Part shown: positions 24,332-32,459 of the stretch, piece after piece
Position numbering within the stretch: the stretch's first letter is position 1
Layout of the letters: each line of letters begins with the position of its first letter
Assembly (NCBI GenBank): GCA_029432775.1
Contig: JAROAZ010000026.1
Span: 34,285 to 98,284, forward strand
Length of the DNA stretch: 64,000 bases
DNA from: Pontiellaceae bacterium B12227
GTDB taxonomy: Bacteria; Verrucomicrobiota; Kiritimatiellia; Kiritimatiellales; Pontiellaceae
Direction: 5' to 3'
The notes under the pieces: model-generated
The model's database searches: none
What the model was told of the DNA's origin: nothing
What the model saw: the letters and a program-made list of their open reading frames with translations, nothing else
Translations under genes and position numbers: made by a program

Positions 24332-25099
24332 CTAGTCAACTTTAGCGTAACGATAGAGGTTCATATAATGCCCGACCATACGACCCATCGTAGACATGCT
24401 CTTAATAAAATTATTTTTGAACAGGAAGTAAGCAATCATTGCCGGAATGGCAATCACCAACCCCGTTGCCGTGGTAATCAGAGCCTCACCGATAGACCCC
24501 GCCAACTTTCCGGGATCCCCCATGCCGCCCTGCGCAATAATCGAGAACGCCTTAATCATACCGGACACCGTACCCAGCAGCCCGAGCATCGGAGCAGTAC
24601 CGCCGATGATGGAAAGAAAGTTAATGGGCTTCATGAAAGTAACCATCTGCTCATTACCGGCCTCTTCAATGGCCTCCATAACGTGCACCGCATCATATTC
24701 ATGCTCTTCGGAAATTCGCTCCATACCGGCATCCAGCACCGCAGTAATCAAGCTGTCATTCTCAGCACAAAGCTCACGAATTCCAGCCACATCACGCTTC
24801 GCCATGAGCTCTTCCAGCTGCGGCTTCAGATCCTCGCGGAGCATATTTTTTTCCCGCAGAAGCATCGCATTGCGAATAATAAAGTAAAACATTGCAACTG
24901 AAAAGAGGCCCAATGGATACATAGCCCAGCCTCCCTGCTTAATCAACGCACCGAATGTAACCGTTTCAGCAGCGGCCTGAGCTTCAGCCGCAGCCGGAGC
25001 AGCCACGCCCGCCTCCTGAGCAAGCGATGTCGCAATCGGCACCATCATACCGACAAACATCACCATCATTGCAGCAACTCCAAGATATCCTTTTTTCAT
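24332..25099 (-). CDS. ExbB/TolQ/MotA-family proton channel protein
   Basis: Starting at the ATG at 25099 the protein has about 255 residues. An N-terminal hydrophobic, probably cleaved or anchoring segment (MKKGYLGVAAMMVMFVGMMV) and an Ala-rich linker (PAAAEAQAAAETV) precede the MotA/TolQ/ExbB domain with three membrane helices. The core has LSIIGGTAPMLGLLGTVSGMIKAF and GSIGEALITTATGLVIAIPAMIAY, the family signatures. The open frame extends 31 codons further upstream but overlaps the preceding gene. The signal-like N-terminus fits the long form of ExbB found with TPR proteins. Confidence 0.94.
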   Translation of the reverse strand: MKKGYLGVAAMMVMFVGMMVPIATSLAQEAGVAAPAAAEAQAAAETVTFGALIKQGGWAMYPLGLFSVAMFYFIIRNAMLLREKNMLREDLKPQLEELMAKRDVAGIRELCAENDSLITAVLDAGMERISEEHEYDAVHVMEAIEEAGNEQMVTFMKPINFLSIIGGTAPMLGLLGTVSGMIKAFSIIAQGGMGDPGKLAGSIGEALITTATGLVIAIPAMIAYFLFKNNFIKSMSTMGRMVGHYMNLYRYAKVD

Positions 25100-25103
25100 C
25101 TGA

Positions 25104-25925
25104 CTAACCTCCACGGGTTCCGGTTGTTTCCATTTTAATCGTTTCGCCGAGCTTGCTCCACCGCGAATTGGGATAAGCAATAATGAGCTCATTGGCGACC
25201 GCCTCCGCCTTTTGCGGATGCCCTAAACGTTGATAAATTCTTGCTTCGAGAACCGTTGCCGGAGGCAGCCATTCTTCATTTCGACTATGAAATGCAATAA
25301 TGCGCGCAACATGCTGCATGGCCTCACGCAGCTCCCCCGACTCCACAGCAATTTTGCCACGGATATATTCGGTCATTGGAACGGATATATCTTCAGGGCT
25401 CGCGATACTCGAAAATACCGTATCCGCATTTTCCACCTTACCCTGATCCAGCAGAAGCATTGTAAAATACATGCTCGCCACATTAATCAGTTCCTCATCT
25501 CCGGTCTGGCGGATATAACCAATCGTCTTACCCACCCCTGCTGCATTTCCATTCCAATACTGGGCCTTGAGCCACCAAATAAGATAGGCGCCCAGATTTG
25601 TGGGAAGATGGCTGTACTGTGCTAACGGGCCGACATTCTGCTCAATCAATCCTTCCAACGACTTCCGGTCTCCCGTCCTGAACATAGAATCACACATATT
25701 CAGACTGATACCCGAAAACCGGAACTCAATGCGCTGAATCATCGAAAGCGAGGTTGAAGAACCGCCCTTCTCCGGATACAGACGATCCCCTTTGATATTC
25801 AATTGCTTGACCACAAAGGAATTTCCGGAATTTACCGTAACCTTGGCAGCGTATTGCGTCTGCGCAAAAACCGATCCCAACGAGCAAGCCAGGCCCAACA
25901 CCATTACTGAAAGTTTATTCATCAC
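25104..25925 (-). CDS. Secreted TPR-like protein of Exb operon 1
   Basis: The 273-residue protein has a signal peptide (MMNKLSVMVLGLACSLGSVFA), a beta-rich segment (KVTVNSGNSFVVKQLNIKGD) and then helical TPR-like repeats (LRE...ARIYQRLGHPQKAEAVANEL). It overlaps the upstream TPR gene by 4 bases and lies 4 bases before exbB. It probably acts in the periplasm as a partner of the Exb motor. No enzymatic motif is seen. Confidence 0.82.
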   Translation of the reverse strand: MMNKLSVMVLGLACSLGSVFAQTQYAAKVTVNSGNSFVVKQLNIKGDRLYPEKGGSSTSLSMIQRIEFRFSGISLNMCDSMFRTGDRKSLEGLIEQNVGPLAQYSHLPTNLGAYLIWWLKAQYWNGNAAGVGKTIGYIRQTGDEELINVASMYFTMLLLDQGKVENADTVFSSIASPEDISVPMTEYIRGKIAVESGELREAMQHVARIIAFHSRNEEWLPPATVLEARIYQRLGHPQKAEAVANELIIAYPNSRWSKLGETIKMETTGTRGG

Positions 25926-28774
25926 AGTGCCACCTCCACCGGCTCGAGTTCCCGGAGTCGTCGAGCAGCCTCAACACCCTCCGGCGTTTCGGCAACGGCA
26001 TCATTCGCCAGCATTTCCTTACAGGTATTGATGATTTCCTGATCATACCCACCGAGCTCTTCCATACATTGGATGCTTTTACTGTAAGCCGGGGCCACCC
26101 ACTGGGTGTAATCTTCATAAAGAACGTAAATCCGCTGGAAATAAGCAAAGGCTTCCTCAACATCACCCAGTTTCAACTTGCAGAGCCCCGAATAATAAAG
26201 CGCCTCGGGAGTCAGAGGACCGCGCCACTCACGAATAGCTAAAACTTCTTTATAGGCCTCAAGCGCCTTGGCGTAGTCACCCTGCAGACGAAACGCATCG
26301 CCACGACGCTTCCGCGCATAGCCAACCGATTTACTATACCCGAATTTCAGCAGAATCTCCTCAGACAACTCGTCCGCCTCTGCATAACTGCCCTCTTCAA
26401 CAAGAGCATCCAGATTCGCAATCATGATATAGAGCATTTCATTCGAAATCGGAAACTTGGTCATAAAGCGTTCCGCCGCTTCGTGCACAATCTCAAACTG
26501 CCCGCGTTTCACCCCTTCGCGGGCAATCACAACCAGCGTGCCCGGACCGGAAGCCGGAACATTTTTCGCCTGCACAATAGAGTCCAGCAGTGCCTCCCGC
26601 TCATCCCCCTCGGCAATTCCTGCAAACACAGTTTGATACCGAAGTGTCAGCGTACGCTGAGCCTTCTTTGATGCCGCCGCCAGTTGCTCATCCAGCTGGT
26701 CGATGATGATGCTTCGATACCCCTCAAGGTCATCGCTTTTATAATCACTGACCACCTGATTCAGAATCAGATCCACGCCGCCCAGTTCAGCGTCGTTGCC
26801 ATAGGCATTGATAATTTCAAAATAGGTTTTCAAGGCACGCGGATATTCATCCAGGGCCTTATAGGCTTTACCCTTCCAGTTGGCCGCATTGGCAAAATCG
26901 CCCTTCACACCCCACTGCTCCAGATAGTCGGCCATCAACACAACCAGATCTGCATGGCGCTTATCCATATCCAGCACTTTGGCCGCCTGAAACAAGGGAT
27001 AGTTGATCTGGGAAATATTCTGAGCCGTTTCGCGCGCCTTTTTATAATAATCCAGCGCGACATCCAGGTCGCCCTCCGCCGCACGCAGATCACCCAGCAT
27101 CGCATACGCTTCCGAAAGCAAGGCGCTCTCCGGATACTTATTCACAAATGCCGCAAAAGTTTCTTCCGACTCCACATATTTTTCCGCGCCGTACTGCGCA
27201 ATCCCAAGCCGGTAAGAAGCATCTTCCTCAAAAGCCCGCGGATCATATTTCGGATTACTTAGATATCCCAGAAATGCAGCTTCCGCCTTAACAAACTCCC
27301 CGAGGAACAGCAGCGTCATCGAGCGCCAGTATTCAGCCGATTCGTAATAGCGACTGTCCGGCCACTCACCCAGAATCTTAGTGAAATGCCCCAGTGCTTC
27401 CTGATAATCCAGACTTTGAAAACGAAGATACCCCAGCAGGTAGGTAATTTGATCAATATATTTATGATTCGGCGAAATTTCGAGCGCCTTGACTCCCATC
27501 TCATAAGCGAGTTCAAACTGCCCCTGATGCATCCGAACCTGCATCAGGTTCAAAGAGACATCATCCTTGAACTCACCGTCCGGCATGGTCTCAATATATT
27601 CATACCCCTCTGCCGTGGCCAACGCCCACTCCTGCTCATCCAGCATCACGGCAAAAGCAGAATAGCGCGATTGGTCCGCCAGCTCACTGCCCGGGTTTTC
27701 ATCAAAAATCCTGTGATAAATCGCATGCGCCGGCCAGTTTCTGTCCAGATCATTATAACACTGGGCCGTCCGCAACATGACATCCATGTCATAGTCGTCA
27801 AAATTGGTAATCACCTCATATTGACCCTTCAACCGATCGAACAACTGCTGCTGTTTCTGCTGAAGCTCTTTAAACTCAGTCAAAGTTTGCCCCGTGCCGG
27901 CAACAAACGGTTTCATCGCCGATCTCAGCTCACGGAGGCGTTTTTCATAATGCTCCGTCAAATCCGCCTTGGTCAGCACCAGACGATACAACAGCAGAGC
28001 CTTTTGGAACTGCCCTTTATTATAGTGCGAGTCACCGGCTTCCAGCAGCGCCACATTCAGTCCCACATCATGCCGGGCAGCCATATCACAATGCGGAAGG
28101 AACCGGAACAGGTTCGCAAAGTCATCCATGCGCACATAGCAGGTCACCAGCATCACAGCCGCACCCGCCCGCACGGTATCCTTTTTCGCAATGCGGAACA
28201 GCGAAGCCAGCGGCTTAACCGCGGCGGCCCACTTTTCCTGCTGATAACGGGACTCTGCCAACAGTTGCGTGGCAGGAACTTTCAAATCTTCTGCCAGCCG
28301 CAGATTCTGCAGAACAATCATCGCCTGCTCCTCAACGGCCGGCCACTGCTGCACCATCGTGAGGCACTGAGCCGCCATCACACGGGCCGACTCCTGCTGA
28401 GGATCATCCGGAAATTCATCGCAGAAGCGCACAAAATTGCGGGCGCCGGAAACATATTCCCCGAGCTGCATCTGACAATACGCCAGTTGATAGAGGGTAA
28501 AGGCCAGTGTCTGCCGCACTTTCTTCTCGTCGTCACCTTCCAGACGAACCAGCACCTCTTCCAAAAACGGCAGAGCATCCTCCAACTGCTCGTTTTTCAA
28601 CAATTCCTTCGAGGTTTCAAGCAGTACACTGGTTGACTCCGTCTGCGGATCCAAACGCGCAAGCTGACTCTTCGTCACGCCCCGCCCCGATAGTTGGCCG
28701 AAAGAAATAGACGGCAGTAAGGCAATCACCACCGCCACCATCAAACCCTCATGCATTTTGTACGCATTCCACAT
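25922..28774 (-). CDS. Large secreted TPR-repeat protein of Exb operon 1
   Basis: The 950-residue protein has a signal peptide (LMVAVVIALLPSISFGQ) and about 18-20 TPR-like helical repeats, for example YQLAYCQMQLGEYVSGARNF, YLLGYLRFQSLDYQEALGHF and YKKARETAQ. The start could be the later ATG (about 28741) since GAGGG lies before it; the first ATG at 28774 has no clear ribosome binding site. Such long periplasmic TPR proteins often head ExbB-ExbD operons in PVC and Bacteroidota genomes. It could bind substrates, peptidoglycan or an outer membrane partner of the motor. It is the first gene of the operon. Confidence 0.87.
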   Translation of the reverse strand: MWNAYKMHEGLMVAVVIALLPSISFGQLSGRGVTKSQLARLDPQTESTSVLLETSKELLKNEQLEDALPFLEEVLVRLEGDDEKKVRQTLAFTLYQLAYCQMQLGEYVSGARNFVRFCDEFPDDPQQESARVMAAQCLTMVQQWPAVEEQAMIVLQNLRLAEDLKVPATQLLAESRYQQEKWAAAVKPLASLFRIAKKDTVRAGAAVMLVTCYVRMDDFANLFRFLPHCDMAARHDVGLNVALLEAGDSHYNKGQFQKALLLYRLVLTKADLTEHYEKRLRELRSAMKPFVAGTGQTLTEFKELQQKQQQLFDRLKGQYEVITNFDDYDMDVMLRTAQCYNDLDRNWPAHAIYHRIFDENPGSELADQSRYSAFAVMLDEQEWALATAEGYEYIETMPDGEFKDDVSLNLMQVRMHQGQFELAYEMGVKALEISPNHKYIDQITYLLGYLRFQSLDYQEALGHFTKILGEWPDSRYYESAEYWRSMTLLFLGEFVKAEAAFLGYLSNPKYDPRAFEEDASYRLGIAQYGAEKYVESEETFAAFVNKYPESALLSEAYAMLGDLRAAEGDLDVALDYYKKARETAQNISQINYPLFQAAKVLDMDKRHADLVVLMADYLEQWGVKGDFANAANWKGKAYKALDEYPRALKTYFEIINAYGNDAELGGVDLILNQVVSDYKSDDLEGYRSIIIDQLDEQLAAASKKAQRTLTLRYQTVFAGIAEGDEREALLDSIVQAKNVPASGPGTLVVIAREGVKRGQFEIVHEAAERFMTKFPISNEMLYIMIANLDALVEEGSYAEADELSEEILLKFGYSKSVGYARKRRGDAFRLQGDYAKALEAYKEVLAIREWRGPLTPEALYYSGLCKLKLGDVEEAFAYFQRIYVLYEDYTQWVAPAYSKSIQCMEELGGYDQEIINTCKEMLANDAVAETPEGVEAARRLRELEPVEVAL

Positions 28775-28906
28775 AGGCTGAAAACTCTACTCAAGTGTAT
28801 GAATTTCGGGAAGAGCAAAGTGATAAAAAAAGCAAACAAAGCCTTGCCTCATCGAAACGGTTTGTATAAAAACCACGCTCCCTAAACGAACTAGAGGATT
28901 TTTATC

Positions 28907-29113
28907 ATGAAAGCAGATATTCACCCAAACTACGAAGAAGCAACAATTCGCTGCGCTTGCGGTAACGAGATCGCTACTCGTTCCACCGTCAAGGAAATGC
29001 ACGTCAATACGTGCTCCAGCTGCCACCCGTTCTTCACTGGTAGTGCAAAACTGATCGATACAGAAGGCCGCGTAGACCGCTTCAAGAAGCGTTTCTCCGA
29101 AGGCATGTATTAA
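28907..29113 (+). CDS. rpmE: 50S ribosomal protein L31
   Basis: The 68-residue protein starts MKADIHPNYEEATIRCACGN and has the L31 cysteines (CAC...CSSCHPF), so it is the zinc-containing C+ form, and ends RVDRFKKRFSEGMY. A possible promoter (TTGCCT at 28844, TATAAA at 28865, with a short 15-base spacer) lies upstream, and a strong terminator follows, so it is a single-gene transcript. Confidence 0.97.
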   Translation: MKADIHPNYEEATIRCACGNEIATRSTVKEMHVNTCSSCHPFFTGSAKLIDTEGRVDRFKKRFSEGMY

Positions 29114-29130
29114 TCAACTTGCTGTCAACG

Positions 29131-29165
29131 AGGCCGAACCTGCGAAAGCACGTTCGGCCTTTTTG
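29131..29165 (+). terminator. Rho-independent terminator of rpmE
   Basis: AGGCCGAAC (29131-29139) pairs with GTTCGGCCT (29152-29160) across a 12-base loop and is followed by TTTTT. It lies 18 bases after the rpmE stop. Confidence 0.9.
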
Positions 29166-29296
29166 CGTTTACGCAGTGGAGTATTGGAGAACCGGAATAA
29201 GGGATTTATGGAAAAAAGTCCTTTCGCTACCCTCCCCCTCTCCCACACTATCCGTTCAGCTAACAATCCATTAACCCAACATCCAGGTATTTTCCC

Positions 29297-30379
29297 ATGG
29301 TCGATAAGGCATATTTAGAACAGCTCCAATCTAAGCTATCCGAACTCGAAACGCGCATGTCGCTGCCCGAGGTATCGTCTGACCCGAAGAAAATGCAGGA
29401 ATGCATGCGCGAATACGGCCACCAGAAAATGCTGGCCGCAGCCGCCGGAAAAGTGATTGATCTGGCCGATGCCAAAGCCGAATCCCAGGCCATTCTTTCC
29501 GACTCCGACTCTGACGACGAGCTCAAAGAAATGGCCGAAATGGAACTGGCCGAGATCGAAGAAAAGCTGCCTCTGGCAGAGCGAGAGATGGAAATCGCCC
29601 TCATTCCGCCCGACCCCACCGACTCCCGCAACGTGATTATTGAAATCCGTGCCGGTACCGGCGGCGATGAAGCCGGCATCTTCTGCGGCGACCTTTACCG
29701 GATGTACACCCGCTATTTCGACGTTAAAGGCTGGAAACACAAAGTCCTCGACGTCAGCCCCTCCGAATCCGGCGGCTACAAAGAAGTCTCCTTTACCGCG
29801 GAAGGCGAAGATGTATACAAAACGCTGAAGCACGAAGGCGGAACCCACCGTGTTCAGCGCGTCCCCCAGACCGAAACACAGGGCCGCGTCCACACCTCCG
29901 CCGCCACCGTGGCCGTACTGGCCGAAGTGGAAGAAGTCGATATCGAAGTCAAAACTGAAGACCTCCGCATCGACACCTACCGTGCACAGGGCGCCGGTGG
30001 ACAGCACGTCAATACCACCGACTCCGCCATCCGCATCACCCACATCCCTTCCGGCGTAGTGGTGCAGTGCCAGGACGAACGCTCCCAACACAAAAACAAA
30101 GCCGCTGCCATGAAAATGCTGCGTGCCAAACTGTACGACGATCAGGAGCGAAAAAAAGCTGAAGCGCAGGCTTCCGAACGTAAATCCATGGTCGGCTCCG
30201 GCGACCGGTCCGAAAAGATCCGCACCTACAACTATCCCCAGAACCGCCTCACCGATCACCGCATCAACCTGACGCTATACAAGCTTGACCGCGTCATGGA
30301 AGGCGCGCTCGACGAAATCCTGACGGCTCTCTACGAGCACGACATCGAGCTGCGCATCAAGCAGCAGATGGAATCGTAG
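29297..30379 (+). CDS. prfA: Peptide chain release factor 1
   Basis: The 360-residue protein terminates translation at UAA and UAG. It has the PxT stop-recognition tripeptide as PQT in HRVQRVPQTETQGRVHTS and the catalytic GGQ in RAQGAGGQHVNTTDSAIR. Length and ending (LYEHDIELRIKQQMES) are normal. The usual downstream prmC methyltransferase is absent. An exact TTCCAA palindrome lies 38 bases after the stop. Confidence 0.97.
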   Translation: MVDKAYLEQLQSKLSELETRMSLPEVSSDPKKMQECMREYGHQKMLAAAAGKVIDLADAKAESQAILSDSDSDDELKEMAEMELAEIEEKLPLAEREMEIALIPPDPTDSRNVIIEIRAGTGGDEAGIFCGDLYRMYTRYFDVKGWKHKVLDVSPSESGGYKEVSFTAEGEDVYKTLKHEGGTHRVQRVPQTETQGRVHTSAATVAVLAEVEEVDIEVKTEDLRIDTYRAQGAGGQHVNTTDSAIRITHIPSGVVVQCQDERSQHKNKAAAMKMLRAKLYDDQERKKAEAQASERKSMVGSGDRSEKIRTYNYPQNRLTDHRINLTLYKLDRVMEGALDEILTALYEHDIELRIKQQMES

Positions 30380-30416
30380 TTCCGCCGCCATACTTCCCCA
30401 AAGACCGCGCTTTAAT

Positions 30417-30431
30417 TTCCAATCATTGGAA
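30417..30431. repeat. TTCCAA-TCA-TTGGAA palindrome
   Basis: Exact copy between prfA and the DUF3592 gene. Confidence 0.9.
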
Positions 30432-30465
30432 ACTATGATTCCCTGCTTTAATCAGGGGAATCAGC

Positions 30466-32070
30466 ATGGGGTGGACCACAACAACATCGGGGAGCGGCGG
30501 AATCGGCGGAAAAATTCTGTTCAGCCTGTTCGGACTCTTCTTCGCCTTCATCGGATCGCAGTTCGTAAAGACAGAATGGCAATCCCTGCAGGAAACCAAA
30601 GCCATGCAGCAATGGGTACCGATGAACTGCACCATCGAAACCTGCACTGCTGAAGACTACGGCGACGACTTCCGCCTCGACCTCTCTTATAGCTACACAG
30701 TTAACGGACGCCAATACACCTCCAACCGATACGGAAAACAGCATCACCTCGTCCGCGAAAGCATCAGCGCAATCAAAGCGGTCGAAAAAACACTGGTACC
30801 GGGCAAAACCATCTCCGGATACCACAACCCCGACGATCCCGCCCAGGCCGTACTGGACCTTCCAACCATTGGAAGTACACGATCCACCCTCGGCATGACC
30901 TTCGTTTTTCCAACCATTGGAATCCTCTTTGCCACCGTTCCATGGCTGCGCAGAAAGAAAAAAGCCGAAACAAAAACCAACCAGCCGGCCCCGAAAATTT
31001 TCCTCATCGTCTTCGGCGGAATTTTTGCACTCGTCGGCTCGCTCATGCTCAAACCCATGGCCATCGATCCGGTGCAGAAAATCCAACGCGCCAAAAACTG
31101 GTCAGTCGTCCCGGCCGTGGTTGTGTCCAGCAAAGTCAAATCGCACGACAGCGACGACGGCACCACCTACAGTCCCTACATCGCCTACCGCTACGAGTTG
31201 AACGGCCACGAATACTTCGGCGACCAGCTCACCTTCATCGGCGGATCCAGCAGCGGATACGAAAGTAAAGCCGCCATAGTCCGCCAATATCCCAAAGGAT
31301 ACGAATTCCAGGTCTATGTCAATCCGCTCGACCCCGCGGAATCCGTCATCAACCCCAAAGCCTCCGCCGGGCTCCTTTTCTGCCTCATCCCGCTCATCTT
31401 CACCCTCGTCGGCATCGGCATCATCATCGGCGGATTCCGGGCCGGTAAAGGCGGAAAAATCAAACTGAATCAGGAACAGGCACAGGAACATATCGTCGTC
31501 CTCAAAGGCACCTCCCGAATTGGAGCCGCCCTCTTCATCACCCTATTCACCATCATTTGGAATGGCGTGGTCTACCTCATCTATCGCAGCGACGCCGGCC
31601 TGTTCTTCCTCGCCGTCTTCGGTTTTTTCGGACTGGTCTCCATCGGCCTCGCCATCAAAACCTACCTCTCACTCTTCAACCCCCGCCCCGTCGTCGAAAT
31701 CACCCCCGGAAACATCCGCCCGGGAACCAACATCGCCCTGCGCTGGCGCTTAAACGGAAGAGTGGATCGGCTCAACGATCTAGGCATCGAACTGAAATGC
31801 CTGAAAGTTACCACCGAAACCAGCGGCCACGGTAAAAACCGCAGCACCCGCTGCGTAAAAACACCCCTCTATGAATGCGGAATTTTCAAAAGTAGCAGCC
31901 CCCTCGAGATACCGCAGGGCGCACTGCAATGCATCATCCCCGCCGACCGCCCGGCCTCCCGCCCCGGCAACCACAACGGCATTGAATGGCAAATCGTCTT
32001 CAGCGGCGACATACCCCACTGGCCTGATCTGAAACAGGAATTCAGGTTTCTCGTCTATCCCGACGAGTAA
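30466..32070 (+). CDS. DUF3592-type multi-pass membrane protein
   Basis: The 534-residue protein has two DUF3592-like units (about residues 20-165 and 180-330). Each has a membrane helix, an extracytoplasmic segment with the family pattern (YSYTVNGRQYTSNRY; YRYELNGHEYFGDQL, followed by GYHNPDDPAQAVLD or VYVNPLDPAESVIN), and a second helix. A third membrane region and a soluble C-terminal domain follow (VEITPGNIRPGTNIALRWRL). Function is unknown. Two exact TTCCAA palindromes, 48 bases apart, are embedded in the coding sequence in different contexts (LPTIGS and FPTIGI). Confidence 0.8.
   Translation: MGWTTTTSGSGGIGGKILFSLFGLFFAFIGSQFVKTEWQSLQETKAMQQWVPMNCTIETCTAEDYGDDFRLDLSYSYTVNGRQYTSNRYGKQHHLVRESISAIKAVEKTLVPGKTISGYHNPDDPAQAVLDLPTIGSTRSTLGMTFVFPTIGILFATVPWLRRKKKAETKTNQPAPKIFLIVFGGIFALVGSLMLKPMAIDPVQKIQRAKNWSVVPAVVVSSKVKSHDSDDGTTYSPYIAYRYELNGHEYFGDQLTFIGGSSSGYESKAAIVRQYPKGYEFQVYVNPLDPAESVINPKASAGLLFCLIPLIFTLVGIGIIIGGFRAGKGGKIKLNQEQAQEHIVVLKGTSRIGAALFITLFTIIWNGVVYLIYRSDAGLFFLAVFGFFGLVSIGLAIKTYLSLFNPRPVVEITPGNIRPGTNIALRWRLNGRVDRLNDLGIELKCLKVTTETSGHGKNRSTRCVKTPLYECGIFKSSSPLEIPQGALQCIIPADRPASRPGNHNGIEWQIVFSGDIPHWPDLKQEFRFLVYPDE
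30860..30874. repeat. TTCCAA-CCA-TTGGAA palindrome
   Basis: Exact copy inside the DUF3592 gene (LPTIGS). Confidence 0.9.
30908..30922. repeat. TTCCAA-CCA-TTGGAA palindrome
   Basis: Exact copy inside the DUF3592 gene (FPTIGI), 48 bases after the previous one. Confidence 0.9.
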
Positions 32071-32095
32071 AATGGGCTTCTATTTGCGGTTTTCT

Positions 32096-32110
32096 TTCCA
32101 ACCATTGGAA
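32096..32110. repeat. TTCCAA-CCA-TTGGAA palindrome
   Basis: Exact copy 26 bases after the DUF3592 stop. Confidence 0.9.
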
Positions 32111-32152
32111 CGTATATTTCCCTCCTGAAACGCACAAAAAAAGGTGAGAAAA

Positions 32153-32413
32153 ATGAAGAGTGCTTACGAACTGGCCATGGAACGCTCAAGCGGTCCGTCC
32201 ATCAAACTGACCGACGAACAGAAAGCCGCACTGGCGGATATTGATTCCAAAATGAAGGCCAAGGTCGCTGAAACCGAAATCATGTTCGATCAGCAGCTCG
32301 CCACCGAAGCCGATCCCGCCAAAGCCGGCCTGATCCAGCAGACCCGTCAGCAACAGATTGCCAAGATCAAAAATGATGCGGAAGAAGAAAAGGAAAGCGT
32401 ACGACGTGCCTAG
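32153..32413 (+). CDS. Small helical protein of unknown function
   Basis: The 86-residue protein is predicted to be almost all helix (DEQKAALADIDSKMKAKVAE), charged and without signal peptide or cysteine, compatible with a small coiled coil. The ATG at 32153 follows AAGGTGAG. It sits alone between the DUF3592 gene and nadB, 46 bases before the latter; an exact TTCCAA palindrome lies upstream at 32096. No family is recognised. Confidence 0.7.
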   Translation: MKSAYELAMERSSGPSIKLTDEQKAALADIDSKMKAKVAETEIMFDQQLATEADPAKAGLIQQTRQQQIAKIKNDAEEEKESVRRA

Positions 32414-32459
32414 TGAAACGTGATCCTTCACGCCTCACGGCTCAATCGTCATTCCTCCC

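Noticed and set aside
27386..28636. 416-codon open frame antisense to the 950-residue TPR gene
   Set aside because: Shadow of the TPR gene; composition rich in His, Gln and Arg and no recognisable domain.
29336..30259. 307-codon open frame antisense to prfA
   Set aside because: Phe/Gly/Val-rich shadow of the release factor gene.
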